A stretch of 64,000 nucleotides of DNA from the NCBI RefSeq assembly GCF_030463565.1, contig NC_134662.1, forward strand, positions 6,797,001 through 6,861,000, given 5' to 3'. This DNA is from Pelecanus crispus (Eukaryota > Chordata > Aves > Pelecaniformes > Pelecanidae). Position 1 is the first letter of the stretch. Every line of letters begins with the position of its first letter. Shown piece by piece: positions 25,093 through 36,960 of the stretch. The notes beneath the pieces were generated by a model, which saw nothing but the letters and a program-made list of their open reading frames with translations, did no database searches and had not been told where the DNA came from. Made by a program: the position numbers and the translations under genes.

Positions 25093-25600
25093 CAGCCCCG
25101 GGGTGATGCTCAGCCCCGGGTGATATTCGGCCATGGGGTGATATTCGGCCATGGGGTGATATTCAGCCATGGGGTGATGCTCAGCCCCGGGGTGATGCTC
25201 AGCCCCGGGTGATGTTCGGCCATGGGGTGATATTTGGCCCTGGGGTGATGCTCGGCCCCAGGGTGATGCTCAGCCCCAGGGTGATGCTCAGCCCCGGCTG
25301 ATATTCAGCCATGGGGTGATATTCGGCCATGGGGTGATATTCGACCATGGGGTGATGCTCAGCCCCGGGTGATATTCGGCCATGGGTGATATACGGCCAT
25401 GGGGTGATAGTCAGCCCCGGGGTGATATTTGGCCCTGGGGTGATGCTCGGCCCCAGGATGATGCTCAGCCCCAGGGTGATGCTCTGCCCCAGGGCAGTAT
25501 TTGGCCTTGGGGTGATGCTCAGCCCCAGGATGATGCTCAGCCCCAGGGTGATGCTCGGCCCCAGGGCAGTATTTGGCCTTGGGGTGATGCTCAGCCTCAG
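25093..25600. repeat. 18-bp minisatellite (TGATATTCGGCCATGGGG), about 28 copies
   Basis: Copies start at 25121, 25139, 25157 and so on with an 18-bp period. Two variants, ATTCGGCCATGG and GCTCAGCCCCGG, are interspersed, and in the right part CAGTATTTGGCC variants form a higher-order duplication (25480-25590). Open frames here (YHPMAE/GAEHHP type) reflect the repeat. Confidence 0.9.
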
Positions 25601-26080
25601 CACGCCCCACACAGCCCCAGTGTTTGCAGTTCCCCATCTTCAGGCAGGACTTTCGGGGCTGGGGACGAGCCGGCAGAGCTCTCGGGGATGGGATGGGAAG
25701 GGGTGAGGACACCGCGTCCTTCATGGGCCCTGCAGTTCGAGGTGCTGTCAGCAGGTGCTGGGCTCCCCAGGGAGCCGGGTGCTGCCGTGAATGGCACTGG
25801 CGGCCCCGCGGGGCGGGGATGCTCTGGTGGCCGCTCGTCCGTCTGTCCCTTGGAGGCTGGCAGTTGGCTGACACGAGTTGCCAGGTCTCAGCTCACCACC
25901 ACCCACATCCCAAAACACCTCTCTGGCAGGAGGGATGGAAAGGACTCATGCTGCCTCCAGAACGGGGCAAATTCAGTCATTTTTGGGTCTGCCCCATGTG
26001 TACACAGCATCTCCCTCGCACCGGGAGCGGCCGTGCCCAGCAGCTCATTGCCTTCTCCCTGATGGCATCAGCCTTGCAGA

Positions 26081-26480
26081 CAGGTAGTGATTTGTAGATA
26101 TTTAAAACCCAAATCAAATTGCCGGTTTGGGGCATGGCCCCGGCCGCTGCCGCGCCGGGCAAGCGAGGGCTGTGGGGAGAAAGCAAAGCCCGGCTGGGCA
26201 CCGGGTGAGACCCTGCTGCCAGCCCTGCCGGGCACCCGCATCGCAGGGTGCACTCGTTACTGGTGGTAATTAATCTGTGGTGCATCATCAGCATCTGTGC
26301 AACCGTGGGGTCCTTCTCCCCCGCCCCCAGAGCACAGCCCCCATCATTAGCACCCAGAAAATGTTGGGTTTCTGGCTGGGAAAACACAGCAGATATGTAC
26401 ATTAAACATCAAATTATAAAATTAACAGATTCAAACTGAGGATGATTTGCATGTGCAAATTAACTTAATTACCACTCTTC
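26081..26480. promoter_or_regulatory. Candidate conserved noncoding element with a palindromic octamer
   Basis: An AT-rich block flanked by GC-rich DNA. Its right end holds ATTTGCATGTGCAAAT at 26445-26460, a perfect inverted repeat containing the POU octamer ATTTGCAT, followed directly by TTAACTTAATTACC. Other homeodomain cores (GGTAATTAATC near 26265) are present. The arrangement resembles dimer sites used by POU factors; function is inferred. Confidence 0.4.
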
Positions 26481-26639
26481 CTCCCCTGAGCGCCATGGCG
26501 TGCTGGGGAAGGGCCGGGCACAGCCACGGCCGGCGGCAGGTGCCGGGGACCCGGCGGCGTATTTTGGGGGGGGCCGGTGCCAGCTGGGGCGGTTTGGGGG
26601 GTGACAGCAGTGCTCCCAGCCGAGCGAACGCAGGGACAC

Positions 26640-27210
26640 ATGTGCACGCGTGCACACACACACACACGCGTGCACACGCATGCACATACCCATGCACGCC
26701 CGCCCGGCGGCACAAAGGCGGCTCTGTGATGCGGTGCCCAGCTCCCGGCCCAGGTGGGTGGCGTTGGCACAGCGCAGGGCGCCTGAAAGGCAGGCCTGTG
26801 CGCGGGCAGCCTGCCCGCCGGGGCTGCCAGCGCGGCCTCGCCGCCGGCACCCGGCACCGCAGAACCCGGGGGCAGCGAGCCAGCGCCGGGCGCCCGCCCC
26901 AGCAGCCTCGGCTGCAGCTGGAAGGCCCGGGGAGACGCGGTCCCTGCGCTGCAGGGTGTGCACACGCACGCACACGTATGTGCTCACGCATACACACATG
27001 CATGCATGCACACGCACACATGGAGGCATGCATACGCACGCGCATGTATGCACACACATGCAGACATGCATGCACACACATGTATGCACACGGATGCCTG
27101 CACGCACATGCACATATGCACGCACGCGCACATGAACATGCACATGCATGCACAAACATGCACACACATTTACACACATGTGCATACATGCACACACGCG
27201 TGCACTCAGC
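26640..27210. repeat. CA/TG-rich alternating purine-pyrimidine repeats
   Basis: Two blocks (26640-26700 and 26955-27205) of CACGCACACATGCATG-type sequence are separated by a GC-rich spacer. The pattern is Z-DNA-prone. Its frames read as Met/His/Thr/Cys peptides and carry no gene. Confidence 0.85.
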
Positions 27211-29850
27211 CCTGCCCCAGTCTCCCCCATCACCTTGCTCCTGTCCCCCGTCCCCCCGTGCCTCAGTTTCCCCACCTTCCCAGCCACGACGCCCTCAGCG
27301 CTGGGACTCTCCCCGCCTCGCTCCGCGTGCAGCACCCACGGCTCCCTGTGCCGCCACGCACCCTCCCCACCCAGGCACCGCGGGGGGACACATGAACCCC
27401 TGCCCCACGCCAGCAGCACCCGCAGGGTCCCCACCCTCCGGAGGGGCCAGGCGATCGCCAGGATGCATGGAAGCCGTCCCTCCGGAGCAGCACCCATTCC
27501 CCGGGCGCAGGGCGGACCCCCCTGCCCCGCTCCCCATCTCAGCGGCCAGCTGCCGCTCCCGGATCCAGGCGCAGGGAAATGCCCGGAGATCTGGACCGGG
27601 ATAAGGCAGAATTAAGGGAACGACTTGTTGGGAATCATCTCCCCGTTCTATCCGTCTCTCCCCTATTTCTATTCCGGCTTTTATTTATCTTCCCAGCCTC
27701 CGTCGTGGCACAGCCCAACCCTCGGGCGACCCCGTGCCCGGAGCATCTCTGGGCCAGCACCCAGCCGAGGGGAGAGAATTTGGTCAGCCTGGGAGGGTGC
27801 TGTACGATTCCCAGTTTGCCCAGTTCATCCCATTAAGACGGCTGCTGGGCAAGGCAGGGCCTTCCTGCAGGTGCCGGCAGGCGGTGAGCAGCAGCTCATT
27901 AGGAGCGAGGCAATTAGCCGGGGCTAAGCTCGCTGCTCAGGGCAGGGCTGGAAGTGAGCGCAGGGGAGTTTTCACGGCAGGACCAGAGCTGGGTGCCCTG
28001 CCCGGCCCCCTCAACCCCCCGGGGGGGGCTGCGGGCGGGGGGACGTGCCTGGGGCTGGGTGCAGGGGATGTCCCCAAAAAAACGATGCTGATGGCTGGTT
28101 GCCACCCGCAGAGCGAGCACGGGGAGGAGAGGACCCCCAAGCCGTGGTGCCTGACCCCCCCGAGCCTCCGCGCCCCGTGCCAGGACCCCCCCAGGGCTGG
28201 TGGGGCAGCCGCCGTCCCTGTCCCTGGGGACGCACTGTGCCCCGGGTCCCTTTGGGGACCAGCCCCGCATCCTCCTTCCCACGGCGCCCTCCCTGCCGGG
28301 GATCGCTGTGTGGGTGGGGGGTCCCTGTCCTGGGGAGGGGACCCCATCAGGCTCCTGATCCAGGGGGTCCGCCAGCGAGGATGGGGGCTGCTGTGAAGGC
28401 ACAGCTCCCCAGAACCCCTGCCTGGGCCCCAGCAGGGCTTGGGGGGGGCTGAGGGGGGCCGAGGGGGGGGCATGGGATCCGGTGCTGTGCCGTGCCGGTC
28501 GCGGCAGGCGTGCCGGGACAGGCCTGGGGGCCGCAGCTCCACCCCGCGCTGCCCCGCGTGCTCGGCGTGCACGAGGCCGGCGGGGCGCACGCACGTGGGG
28601 GCCGACCTCCCCCCAGGCCCCCAGCCAGCCAGCTGGGAGAGCCCCCCACCCCGCAGCGGAGAACGGCGCTGCTCATCACACGCGCGGCCGCAGGATTTAC
28701 GGCGAGCCAATTAGCTCCTCTGCGACTCACTCTATTTCCGAAAGGTCAAATAAACCCCACAGCCCGGGAATAAATCTCGGTACGGAGGCTGTGGACTAGA
28801 ATAGCCCTCCCCGAGCTGCAGTTTTCCAGACCGCCGGCCAAAATCCCAATCCAGGGGGATTCCTGCAACCACCGTGGCCGTGGGATGCCAGGGTGCCATG
28901 GGATATCAGGGTGCCATGGGATGTTGGGGTACCGCGGGATGCCACGGGATGTTGGCGCTGTGCAGCAAAGAGCACCTCGGCGATGCTTGGAGGACACGGG
29001 AGCATTGGGGAGGAATTAACTCAGAGGAGCGTTAATTAGCCTTAATTAGCCTGAGTTTGGCCAGCGCAGGGAGCTGAGGGCCAGGGGGTGTGCGAAGAGG
29101 TCAAGGGGCTCGGCGGTGTCCCCTCGGTGTCCCGCTGGGGACGGTGACTCAGGCGCTGAGTCATGGCCGCGGTTTCCTTCCCCTGGAGACCCCCCCTTCC
29201 AGCACCGGCGGCCCAGTGCGTGTCGGCCCCCCAGGGGTGGCTGTCCCCTTCCCTGCCCCGGGGACCGGGAGGGACCGGAGGAGAGACAGGAAGAGGTGAA
29301 TCACGGGCGGCGTGAGAAACCTCCTGCTTGCCAGGGCAGGCTGAGCACTGGGCGCAGCTCAGTGCACCGATGACACCCAGGCGGGGAAGGAGGCGTGCTG
29401 CCACGGCACCGCGGGATCCGTGCTTCGCTTCTCCAGAAACCCGGCCGCTGCCGAGCGGTGCCACCGACGCCAGAGGTCCGTGGCGTCACCCGCGGTGACC
29501 CCGGCACCTCGGGGGGCTGAGCTGAGGTTTCCCATGCCCAGCGCCTGCCCAGGAGAGGGGGGCAGGTGGTTTATTTCTGACTACCCCGGGTTGGGTTTTT
29601 TTGGGGCAAGTTCAGCTAAAATGGGCTGGGGAAGCAGATGGCGGCGGGGGGAACAGTGGTAAAGCGTTGAAGCAGTGAAAGCAAAGCACCCTCTCCCACT
29701 GCGCTCGCCCCCCCCCCGTGTGCCAGCCCCAGACCCCGGTGTGCCCCCCCGGCACCCACCCTGGCATCGCCCGCACCCTGGGGTGGGGAGGTTTGGCCTC
29801 CCCTCGCTGCGGTCGGGCAGCACCGGGGGCCACAGGGCAGCTCTGAGGCC
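27211..29850. other. Intergenic sequence upstream of the SEMA6B CpG island
   Basis: No gene recognised. Notable bits are a reverse MIR-like motif at 27258-27274, an AT-rich pocket at 28690-28800, and an exact tandem duplication of TTAATTAGCC at 29032-29041 and 29042-29051. CpG density rises from about 29400 toward the island. Confidence 0.45.
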
Positions 29851-31000
29851 CCGGTGCGAGGGGAAACTGAGGCAGGGGGCTGGGGGCACGGCCGTGCCAC
29901 CTCTCCCGTGCCGGGGAGGGGAAGGAGGCGGGGGGGGGCATTTTGCAGGGGGAAACTGAGGCAGGGGGGCAGGAACGTGCTCGGCAGCAAAGGGGGGGCA
30001 CCCCCTTGGCAGGGGGTGCGCGGCCGGGGCAGGGCGGGGGGACACCGAGGCGGGGGGGGGGGGGTGTCCCAACCCCTGCCTGTGCCAGGGAAAGGGGGGA
30101 AACTGAGGCAGGGGACGGGCGGGGGTCGGTGCCAGCCCCTCCCGTGCCGGGAAGGGCGGGGGGGGGGGGGGGGTGCCCTTTTGGGGAGGAGGGGGCGAGG
30201 CAGGCGGGGCCGGCTCCCCCCGCCTCTCCCCTCCTCCCCGCGCCGGGGGCGGGGGTCCCGAGGCCGGGCCGGGCCGGGCCGCCTCCCGGGGGCGGGGGCG
30301 GGGGCAGGGCGGGGGCGCAGCCGCTCCGGGAGCGGCAGCCGCGGCGGCTCCTCCAGCGCCGCTGCTGCCGGAGCGGCCCCGGTGCAGCCGCAGCCACCGG
30401 GCGGGCCCGGCCCCGGCCCCGGCCCCGGCCCCCCCCGCCCGCGGCCCCGCCCCGCCCGGGCTCCGGTGCCTCCCGCCGCGGCGGCGCGGAGCGGGGCCGG
30501 GCCGGGCCGAGCCGCGCTGCGCTGCCGGCGGGCGCAGGTGCGCGGTGCCCGGACCCCCCCGGACCCCCCCGGACCCCCCGGACGGCGAGGTAAGAGCGCG
30601 GCCGGTGCCCCCCCCCCGCCCCCCGGCGAGGCGCTCCGGTCCTCCCCCCGCTTTAACCCCCCCCCCCCCCCGTCGGTTGCCCCCTCCGGGGGGGCGGCGG
30701 GGGGGGATGGGAGGGAACGGGGGGTGCCCCCCCCCCCAGCCCTCCCCCTCCCGCCGGCGGCTGCTGCATTGGGAAGCGGCGCTTTTGTTAGCGGCTCCCG
30801 GGCGGAGCGGGCGGAACCTTGAAGGGTCACGGGCTGGAGGGGCCCCCCCGGCCCCCCCGAACGCCCCGGTGCCCCCAGCACCCCCAGCCCGCACCCCGCT
30901 GCCCCCCCCCCCCCTGCACCCTGCGGCCCCCCTGCACCGCGCCTCCCCCCCCCCAGCACCTCCATCCTGCATCCCCATCCCCACCCCAGCACCCCGGCGG
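29850..31000 (+). promoter_or_regulatory. SEMA6B: CpG island promoter of SEMA6B
   Basis: This is an extreme GC/CpG block with many GC boxes and a plus-strand splice donor at 30590, upstream of and in the same orientation as the SEMA6B coding exons. No TATA box is evident. Three MIR-like motifs lie just upstream (29860-29876, 29949-29965, 30095-30112). Long homopolymers (16 Gs at 30158-30173, several C runs at 30650-30740) make the local assembly uncertain. Assignment to SEMA6B rests on strand, splice donor and lack of any intervening gene. Confidence 0.6.
30250..30589 (+). other. SEMA6B: Candidate SEMA6B noncoding exon 1, donor GGCGAG|GTAAGA
   Basis: The donor GAG|GTAAGAG is at 30589/30590 after a run of three GGACCCCCC units. 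The transcription start is not visible, so the left edge is approximate. The first coding exon has an acceptor at 44316 with 34 bases of 5' UTR before the ATG, which requires at least one upstream noncoding exon. This donor is the strongest candidate in the right strand and setting. Confidence 0.5.
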
Positions 31001-32472
31001 GGCCCCCCCGCACCCCAATCCTCCCCCCCCAGCCCTCTCCGGCACCCTGGGCACCCCCCGCACCTCCAGCCCGCACCCCCAGCCCACCCCGGCGCCCCGG
31101 CGAGCCTCCCGGCACCCCGATCCCGCACCCCCGCCCACCCCCGGCACCCCGGAGACCCCCCCGCCCCCCAATCCTGCACCCCCATGCCCCCCCCAGCACC
31201 CGTTTCCCCCCCCCCCCCAGCACCGCGGCGTGCCCCCCGGCACCTTGGCCCCCCCTCCAGCCCCCTGTTCCCCCCGCAGCATCCCAATCCCGCACCCCCG
31301 TCTCCCCCCAGCACCCCGATCCCCCAGCCCTCTCCCCAGCCCAGCACCCTGATCTCCCCCCCGCACCCTTGAGCCCCCCCATCCCCTCGATCCCGCACCC
31401 GCCCCCCCATCCCTTTCACCCAGCACCCAGTCCCACCCCCATCCCCTCCCACGCCCCCATCCCACCCATCAGCACCCCGGGCCGGCACCCCGGCCCCCCC
31501 CCCCCAGCCCCGGGACGCGGTGATGGGTGCGAGGTGCTGAGGGGCCGGGGGGGGGCCCCCCCGAGCTGGGAGGATGGAGGTGGGGGGGGTCCCTGCTTCA
31601 TCGGGCTCCGTTTTGCCTCCGCCGTCTCTTTGGGAAGCAGCCAGGGCTTGTTGGGGGGGGGGGGAAGGGAAAGGGGGGGGCTGGTGTGTGCCCCCCCATG
31701 CAGCCTCTGCTGGGCTGGGGGGGGCGGGGGGGCTGAAATGGGGGGGCCTGGCCAATGCGGCCCCCGAAAGAGCAGCAGGGAGCGGCGAGGGCTCAGCCTG
31801 GGGGGGTTGGTGGTAGGGCCCCCCCCAAATAACCCTGCAGGGCTGGGGGGGGGCAGAGCCCTCACAAATTGGGGGGTGCCTGGCTCCATCTCCATGCAGC
31901 TGTAACTTTTCCCATGGTGGGGACAAGGGATGGGGGGGGACACCCGGAAGAAGTGGGGCACCCCCCGTGCGGGGGGGGGTGGGCTGGCCCCCCCCAGCAT
32001 CAGGGCAAGGCTGAGGAGCCCTGTGCAGGCAGCGTCTGCGGGCTGGGGGGGGCCCTGTCCCTGCTTTTGGTGCTCGGCACCGTCGCACCGTCTGTGGGTT
32101 TGCGGGGAGGGGGGGCAACCCTAAAATAACGCAGGGTGGGGGGTGCTGAGCCTGACCCAGATCCTGCCCTGTTGCCCTCGCTGTGGGGTGCCCGGGCACC
32201 CCCCGACCCCAGCACCTGCCCCCGACCCCCCCCCCCCGGCCTGGCCTCCCTCACTCCCACATAACCCAGCGCAGTTGGGGGGTGCTGGGCCCCCCCGAGC
32301 CCCTGCCTGCCCTGGCCGGCCCCTCCGGCCCCCACCATGGGGTTTGAGGGAGCGGGGAGCCCCGTTCCTGTGCGGGGGGCTTTGGGGGGACCCAGCACCT
32401 CCCAGGGGAGTGGGGGGGCCGCGGGGCTGTGCCATTGGCTCGGGGTGACCTTGGGTGAGCGCTGCCTCCTGC

Positions 32473-32510
32473 CGTGCCTCAGTTTCCCCTCTGCCAAACG
32501 GGGCCATGAG
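32473..32510 (-). repeat. MIR-like relic with extended match (reverse orientation)
   Basis: The reverse complement shows CCCCGTTTGGCAGAGG directly before GGGGAAACTGAGGCACGG. This parallels the MIR SINE order of CCATTTTACAGATG followed by GGAAACTGAGGCAC. It is among the best of the eighteen copies for recognising the family. No further SINE body is visible. Confidence 0.5.
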
Positions 32511-34650
32511 CCGCAGGGGGGTGCAGAGGGGACCCCCCCGCCCCCCGGTGTTGGGTGCTGCACCCAACCCCGCCCTGGGGAGCAAGTGGGGGGGACCTGC
32601 CACGAGCACCCCCCCCCCGGCGACACCCACCTCTGCTTGTCCCCAGTGCCTGGCAGAGGTGGGGTTGGCGGTGGCACATGTGGCACCACTGTCCCCCCCC
32701 CGGCCCCTTCAGCCTAATCTCTTCGGCTCCAGGCTGGCCCCGGGGGTGCCCCAGTGGGGCCGGATCCTGCGCCGGGGGTGCACTGGGGGGGGGTGGCTGA
32801 GCCCCCCCGTCCCGTCCTGCTGAGACAGCCGCGGGGAAGGGGTGCGTTGGCTGGGGGGAGCCCCCTCTGTCGTTGTCCCCCGGCGATTTGAGCCGCAATT
32901 TGGGGCCTGAACTGGTGACACTAGAGGGCAGCTCCCGGCCCTCACACGGCGGACGGTGCAGGATCAGGCCCGGGGTGCCGGGACCCTGGCAGCGCGGTGC
33001 CCCCCCCCGCACCGAGCCGTGTGCCGGGGGCCGCATCCCGGCGGATGCTGAGCGAGCGGCGATGCTGTCCCGGCCCAGCCGCGACGCCCCGTGTGCGGCG
33101 TCCCCGGGGTGACACGGGAATTGGGTCACCGCTGTCACCGGGGCACGTGGCTGCGCTGGGGAGGTTTCGTGCATGGGGGGGCTGGAGGTGGTCGCTGGCA
33201 GGGTGGGAATCGGGCTTTGAGGGTGCTGGGGGACACCTCGGCCCCTGCCAGCGGCACCGCTGCCGCTGTGTTTCGGCTGGGGGGGAGGCGGCCCCTTTCC
33301 CCCCCCCGGGAGCTGCTTCCCAAGGTGTTTTCGCTGCCGTTCCCATAAACAAAGGGAAATCACCAAATTCAACCCCTGGCAGCGGCAAAGCCGCCAGCAA
33401 ACCGGGCTGCGCTGCCCGGTGACCGCAGTGGGCTGGAGGTGGCCACGCACGCGTGTGCATGCGTGTGAACGCGTGTGCACAAGTGTGGGTGTGCCGCTCC
33501 CCGTGGCAGAGCTGCCCCCGGCTGCGGGGGGGGTGCAGGGGCACCGGTCTCTCTAAAGCTGGAGGCTTTCGGTGGCTTTGCAGCCCTCCGAGCCCTGCCA
33601 GGAGCCCGAAGTCACGGGGCAGGGTGGTGACGTGCCAGGCTGGGTGTCACGGTCCCCCTCGCACGCCCCCTCGGAGCCGGCGTCCCTTGCAGCTTGCTCC
33701 GCACATGCCACGTGATGGTTTGGCTCCCAGTTAAACCAGTGGCTCCTGGGAGGGCTCTTCCCTCCCCACCGGCTCTGCCGTACCGGTGCTGGGAGGGCTC
33801 AGCCCGGCCACGAGGCCTGTGCCGGCACGATGCTCGCCGGGTACCGGAGCTGGATGCAGATCCCCGCTGCAGTGCCGGACGCAGTTTGTATCCTTAGACA
33901 AGCTCGAATATTTTTAATTAAACCTGCCAGTTTGGATGCGATTTAATTTTTCAGTGGGCTGAGCCGCGCCGGCCCCTCGTGCATCTCCCACGCTGGGGCC
34001 GCTCCAGCCGTGCCTATTTCCCGGCGTTGCCTTTGGCGAGGTTTTCCTGCCGGCTGCGGACCGGTGGCTTTCCCTGTGCCAGCACCTCTCGCTGTGCCGG
34101 GCAAGCGGGTTGCTGCCGGCCCAGGCAGGATGGTTTCGGGGTGGTGCCAGCGCGGTGGCATCCGGCGTGCGTTCGGCAACATAAACAGTAGTAAAGAAAA
34201 CCAAGAGCGAGCCCGGTTCCATCTGGGCTGTGCCGCTGCGCCCGCTTAACCCGTTTGCGCCCAATCGCCGCCGGCATCACCCAGTCGCCGCCGGCATCAC
34301 GGGTGCTGCGTCCCGGGGGGCTCCGGGGTCTCTTCTTCCCGTCCCTCCATCCCCAGGATGGTGGTGGATGCGGCTGCTGGAGCGTGGTACCCAAAAAGAT
34401 GCCGCTGTATCCTCGGCGGTGCTCAGCCCTACCGCAGAGGGGAGCCGGTGGCCCTGGGGACCCCCCGGCTCATCCCTGGGGACCTTCGGGCTTCGGCTGC
34501 GTCCCCCGAAAGGCGTGATGGAGGTTTCGATTCCCTTCGCGAAGGCGGGAGGGAGAGGAAGAGCGATCGTCTGGCGCGGAGGAGATCCCAGCGGGGCTGC
34601 CTTGTGCTAACAGGATTTTACTCCCTATTTAATTACAATTTTGTCAAATT

Positions 34651-34679
34651 AAAAAAAAAAAAAAGGGGGGGGGGGGGGG
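34651..34679. repeat. Homopolymer junction: 14 A followed by 15 G
   Basis: A run of 14 adenines passes directly into 15 guanines, after an AT-rich stretch. It is a pure purine tract, and run lengths are likely unreliable. It lies in the putative SEMA6B intron 1. Confidence 0.85.
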
Positions 34680-35639
34680 AAGATCTTTCTTGTCTCTTTG
34701 TGCCGGTTCCTGGCAGCCGGTTAATTAAGGAGCGGCTGGGAAGCCGCCGGTCCCTGGAGGAGGTCCCAGGGGACCCCAGCCCCAGGCTTGGCAGTCACAG
34801 CTCAGTCCCAGTTCCTCCCAGTTCGGCCCACTGGTGGCAAGGCCGCTGTGGCAGTGGCGGCGTGCCGATGCGCCGTGGCTAATCCCCGGCTCTTCCCGGC
34901 ATAGTCCCGCCCGCTGGAATAATCTCATCACACCCAGCAGTGCCGCGGCCGAGCTGGGTGCCAGGTTCGGTGCCGGATGGATTTGGGGTGGGATGACGTG
35001 GCGGCCCCGGGGAGCGGCGGCTGCGGGCGCGTCCTCGGTGGGGCGATGCGGCTGCGGGTGCCCGTGGGGCACGCGGGCATCGGGTGGGGAAACTGAGGCA
35101 CGGAGCAGGGACAGCATGTGGCTTTGCAGTAGCTGGGGACCGGGACGGGGGGGGTGGCAGCCACCCCCATCCCAGCGCCGAAAACAAACCCAAGGTGATG
35201 GAGGAGGGCGGGGTGGGAAGAGGCAGCGGAGGGAGCACCCACGTGCCCCCGGAGAGACTGGGTCCGGCCCCGGTTTGGGCGGTGGGAACGTAACTGGCTT
35301 TTATTATCAGCCCCATCCACTGCATCCCGCCGGGAGATGTGGAGATAAAGCGCTGGGAAATTGGGAGGCGTTAAGAAGGCGATTTGGGAGGCTGGGAGCC
35401 GGGATCCACCCTCGCCCCGCGCGGGGCTGGATCCTGCCCAGGGCAGCAGGTAGGGAGCGCGGAGCTGCAAATATCCCCGGCACCTGCCCCGGCACCGGCT
35501 GCGCCCCGGCCTTCGTGTCGCCTTTCCGGGAGCGAGCCGGCCCGGCGCGAGGTCAGCGCTGGGAATAGCCCGGGAGCGCGGCCCGGGGCCTGGTCCTGCC
35601 CGCCTGGGCCGGGTGGGGGGCTCTGCTCCCCTGCAGCCC

Positions 35640-36325
35640 CCGCTCGGCGCCGGGGTGCACACGCGGGGTGCACGGCACAGCCCCTGCTGCTCGCACGTGC
35701 GTGTGACAGCCGCATGCGCACATACACCAGCCCTGTGCACAGACGTGTGCGTGTCCCCGTGCGTGCGCAACAGCCACACACACAGAGCACACGTGTGTGC
35801 ACGCACATGCACACAGAGCCCTGTGTGCACAGACGTGCACGCCACGCCTGCGCACACCTGTCCCTGCACACCCCTCGCATGACAGCCGGTGCACACACGT
35901 GATAGCTTGTGCGCAGACACCTGCACACACATGACAGCTGGTGCGCACGCTGACACCTGCACACACGTGGCGATGCACACGCACCAACACACGCTTGTGC
36001 CAGACACGTGCCAGCCGGTGCACACACCAACACCTGCACACGTGACACGTGGTGCACACATACCTGCAAACAGATGACAGCCGGTACATGTGCACCAACA
36101 CACACACACGACACCTGGTGCCCACACGCGTGCACACGTGTGCCAGCTGGTGCATGTAATGACACCTGCACACACGACAGCTGGTGCACACACACAGGCA
36201 CACACATGTGGCACCCGCTGCGCACACCGACACCTGCACACGCACATGCCACGTGGTGCACGCGCACGCAGCTGCACACCTGACACCCCATGCACGCTCA
36301 CCCGCACACAGATGACACCCGGCAC
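35640..36325. repeat. CA/CG-rich degenerate minisatellite (GCACACACGTGACAGCTGGT type)
   Basis: Irregular copies of GTGCACACACNTGACAGCYGG with a period of about 30-40 bp fill the block, and Cys/Val/His-rich frames run across on both strands. The long open frames here come from this repeat. Confidence 0.8.
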
Positions 36326-36349
36326 GTCTGGCGGGGTCACCCAGGGGAC

Positions 36350-36600
36350 GGGGACCTTTGTCACCCATCCTGCCCTGAGCTTTGCGGCGCCGGTGGCCGG
36401 GAGGACGCGGTGGCCATGAGGAGGGGGCCGGGGCCATGCCGGCCTGGCGGGCGCCCGCGGCAGAGTGGGCTTTGCCGGCGCTGGCAGAACAAGGAGCTGT
36501 TTCGGGGGCAGCGAGGAAACACCTGACCTTCCGGCGAGGCGGCGAGCGCGGAGGCGGTGGCGCTGGGCGCGCGCCCGCGAACAATGGCCCTTTGTTCCGC
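36350..36600. promoter_or_regulatory. CpG-rich island ending in a SOX-type palindrome
   Basis: A CpG-rich block lies between two simple-repeat arrays. At its right end GAACAATGGCCCTTTGTTC (36579-36597) is an inverted repeat. It contains AACAATG (36580-36586) facing CTTTGTT (36590-36596) with a 3-bp spacer, so both arms match the SOX consensus WWCAAWG. SOXE proteins are known to bind such inverted pairs as dimers. It may be an intronic enhancer of SEMA6B; this is inference. Confidence 0.4.
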
Positions 36601-36604
36601 GCTG

Positions 36605-36960
36605 CCGCTGGCATCCCGCATCCCATCCTGCATCCCGTATTCCAGCCGGCGTCCCAGCCTGCATCCCGTATCCTATCCTGCATCCCAGCCTGCATCTTGC
36701 ATCCTACCCCACATCCCAGCCTGCATCCCAGCTCACATCCTGCGTCCCAGCCCACATCCCATCCTGCATCCCGCATCCCAGCCTGCATCTTGCATCCTAC
36801 CCCACATCCCAGCCTGCATCCCGTATCCTATCCTGCATCCCATCCTGCATCCCACCCCGCGTCTCGTCCTGCATCCCGTGGCCCATATCCCATCCTGCAT
36901 CCCACATCCCTTGCCACATTCTGCATCCCATCCCACGTCCCATCCCACGCCCCGGCAGTG
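36605..36960. repeat. CATCC-based minisatellite
   Basis: Tandem CATCCCGCATCCCATCCTG-type units, with GCATCC recurring every 10-15 bp and blocks such as TTGCATCCTACCCCACATCC duplicated. Open frames across it are repeat artefacts. Confidence 0.85.

Noticed and set aside
25093-25600. Possible CRISPR-like array (regular short repeats)
   Set aside because: Units are contiguous, without unique spacers, in vertebrate DNA; this is an 18-bp minisatellite.
29581-32199. 872-residue minus-strand open frame
   Set aside because: It runs through the SEMA6B CpG island and G/C homopolymers, is Gly/Pro/Arg-rich without domains, and exists because GC-rich DNA lacks stop codons.
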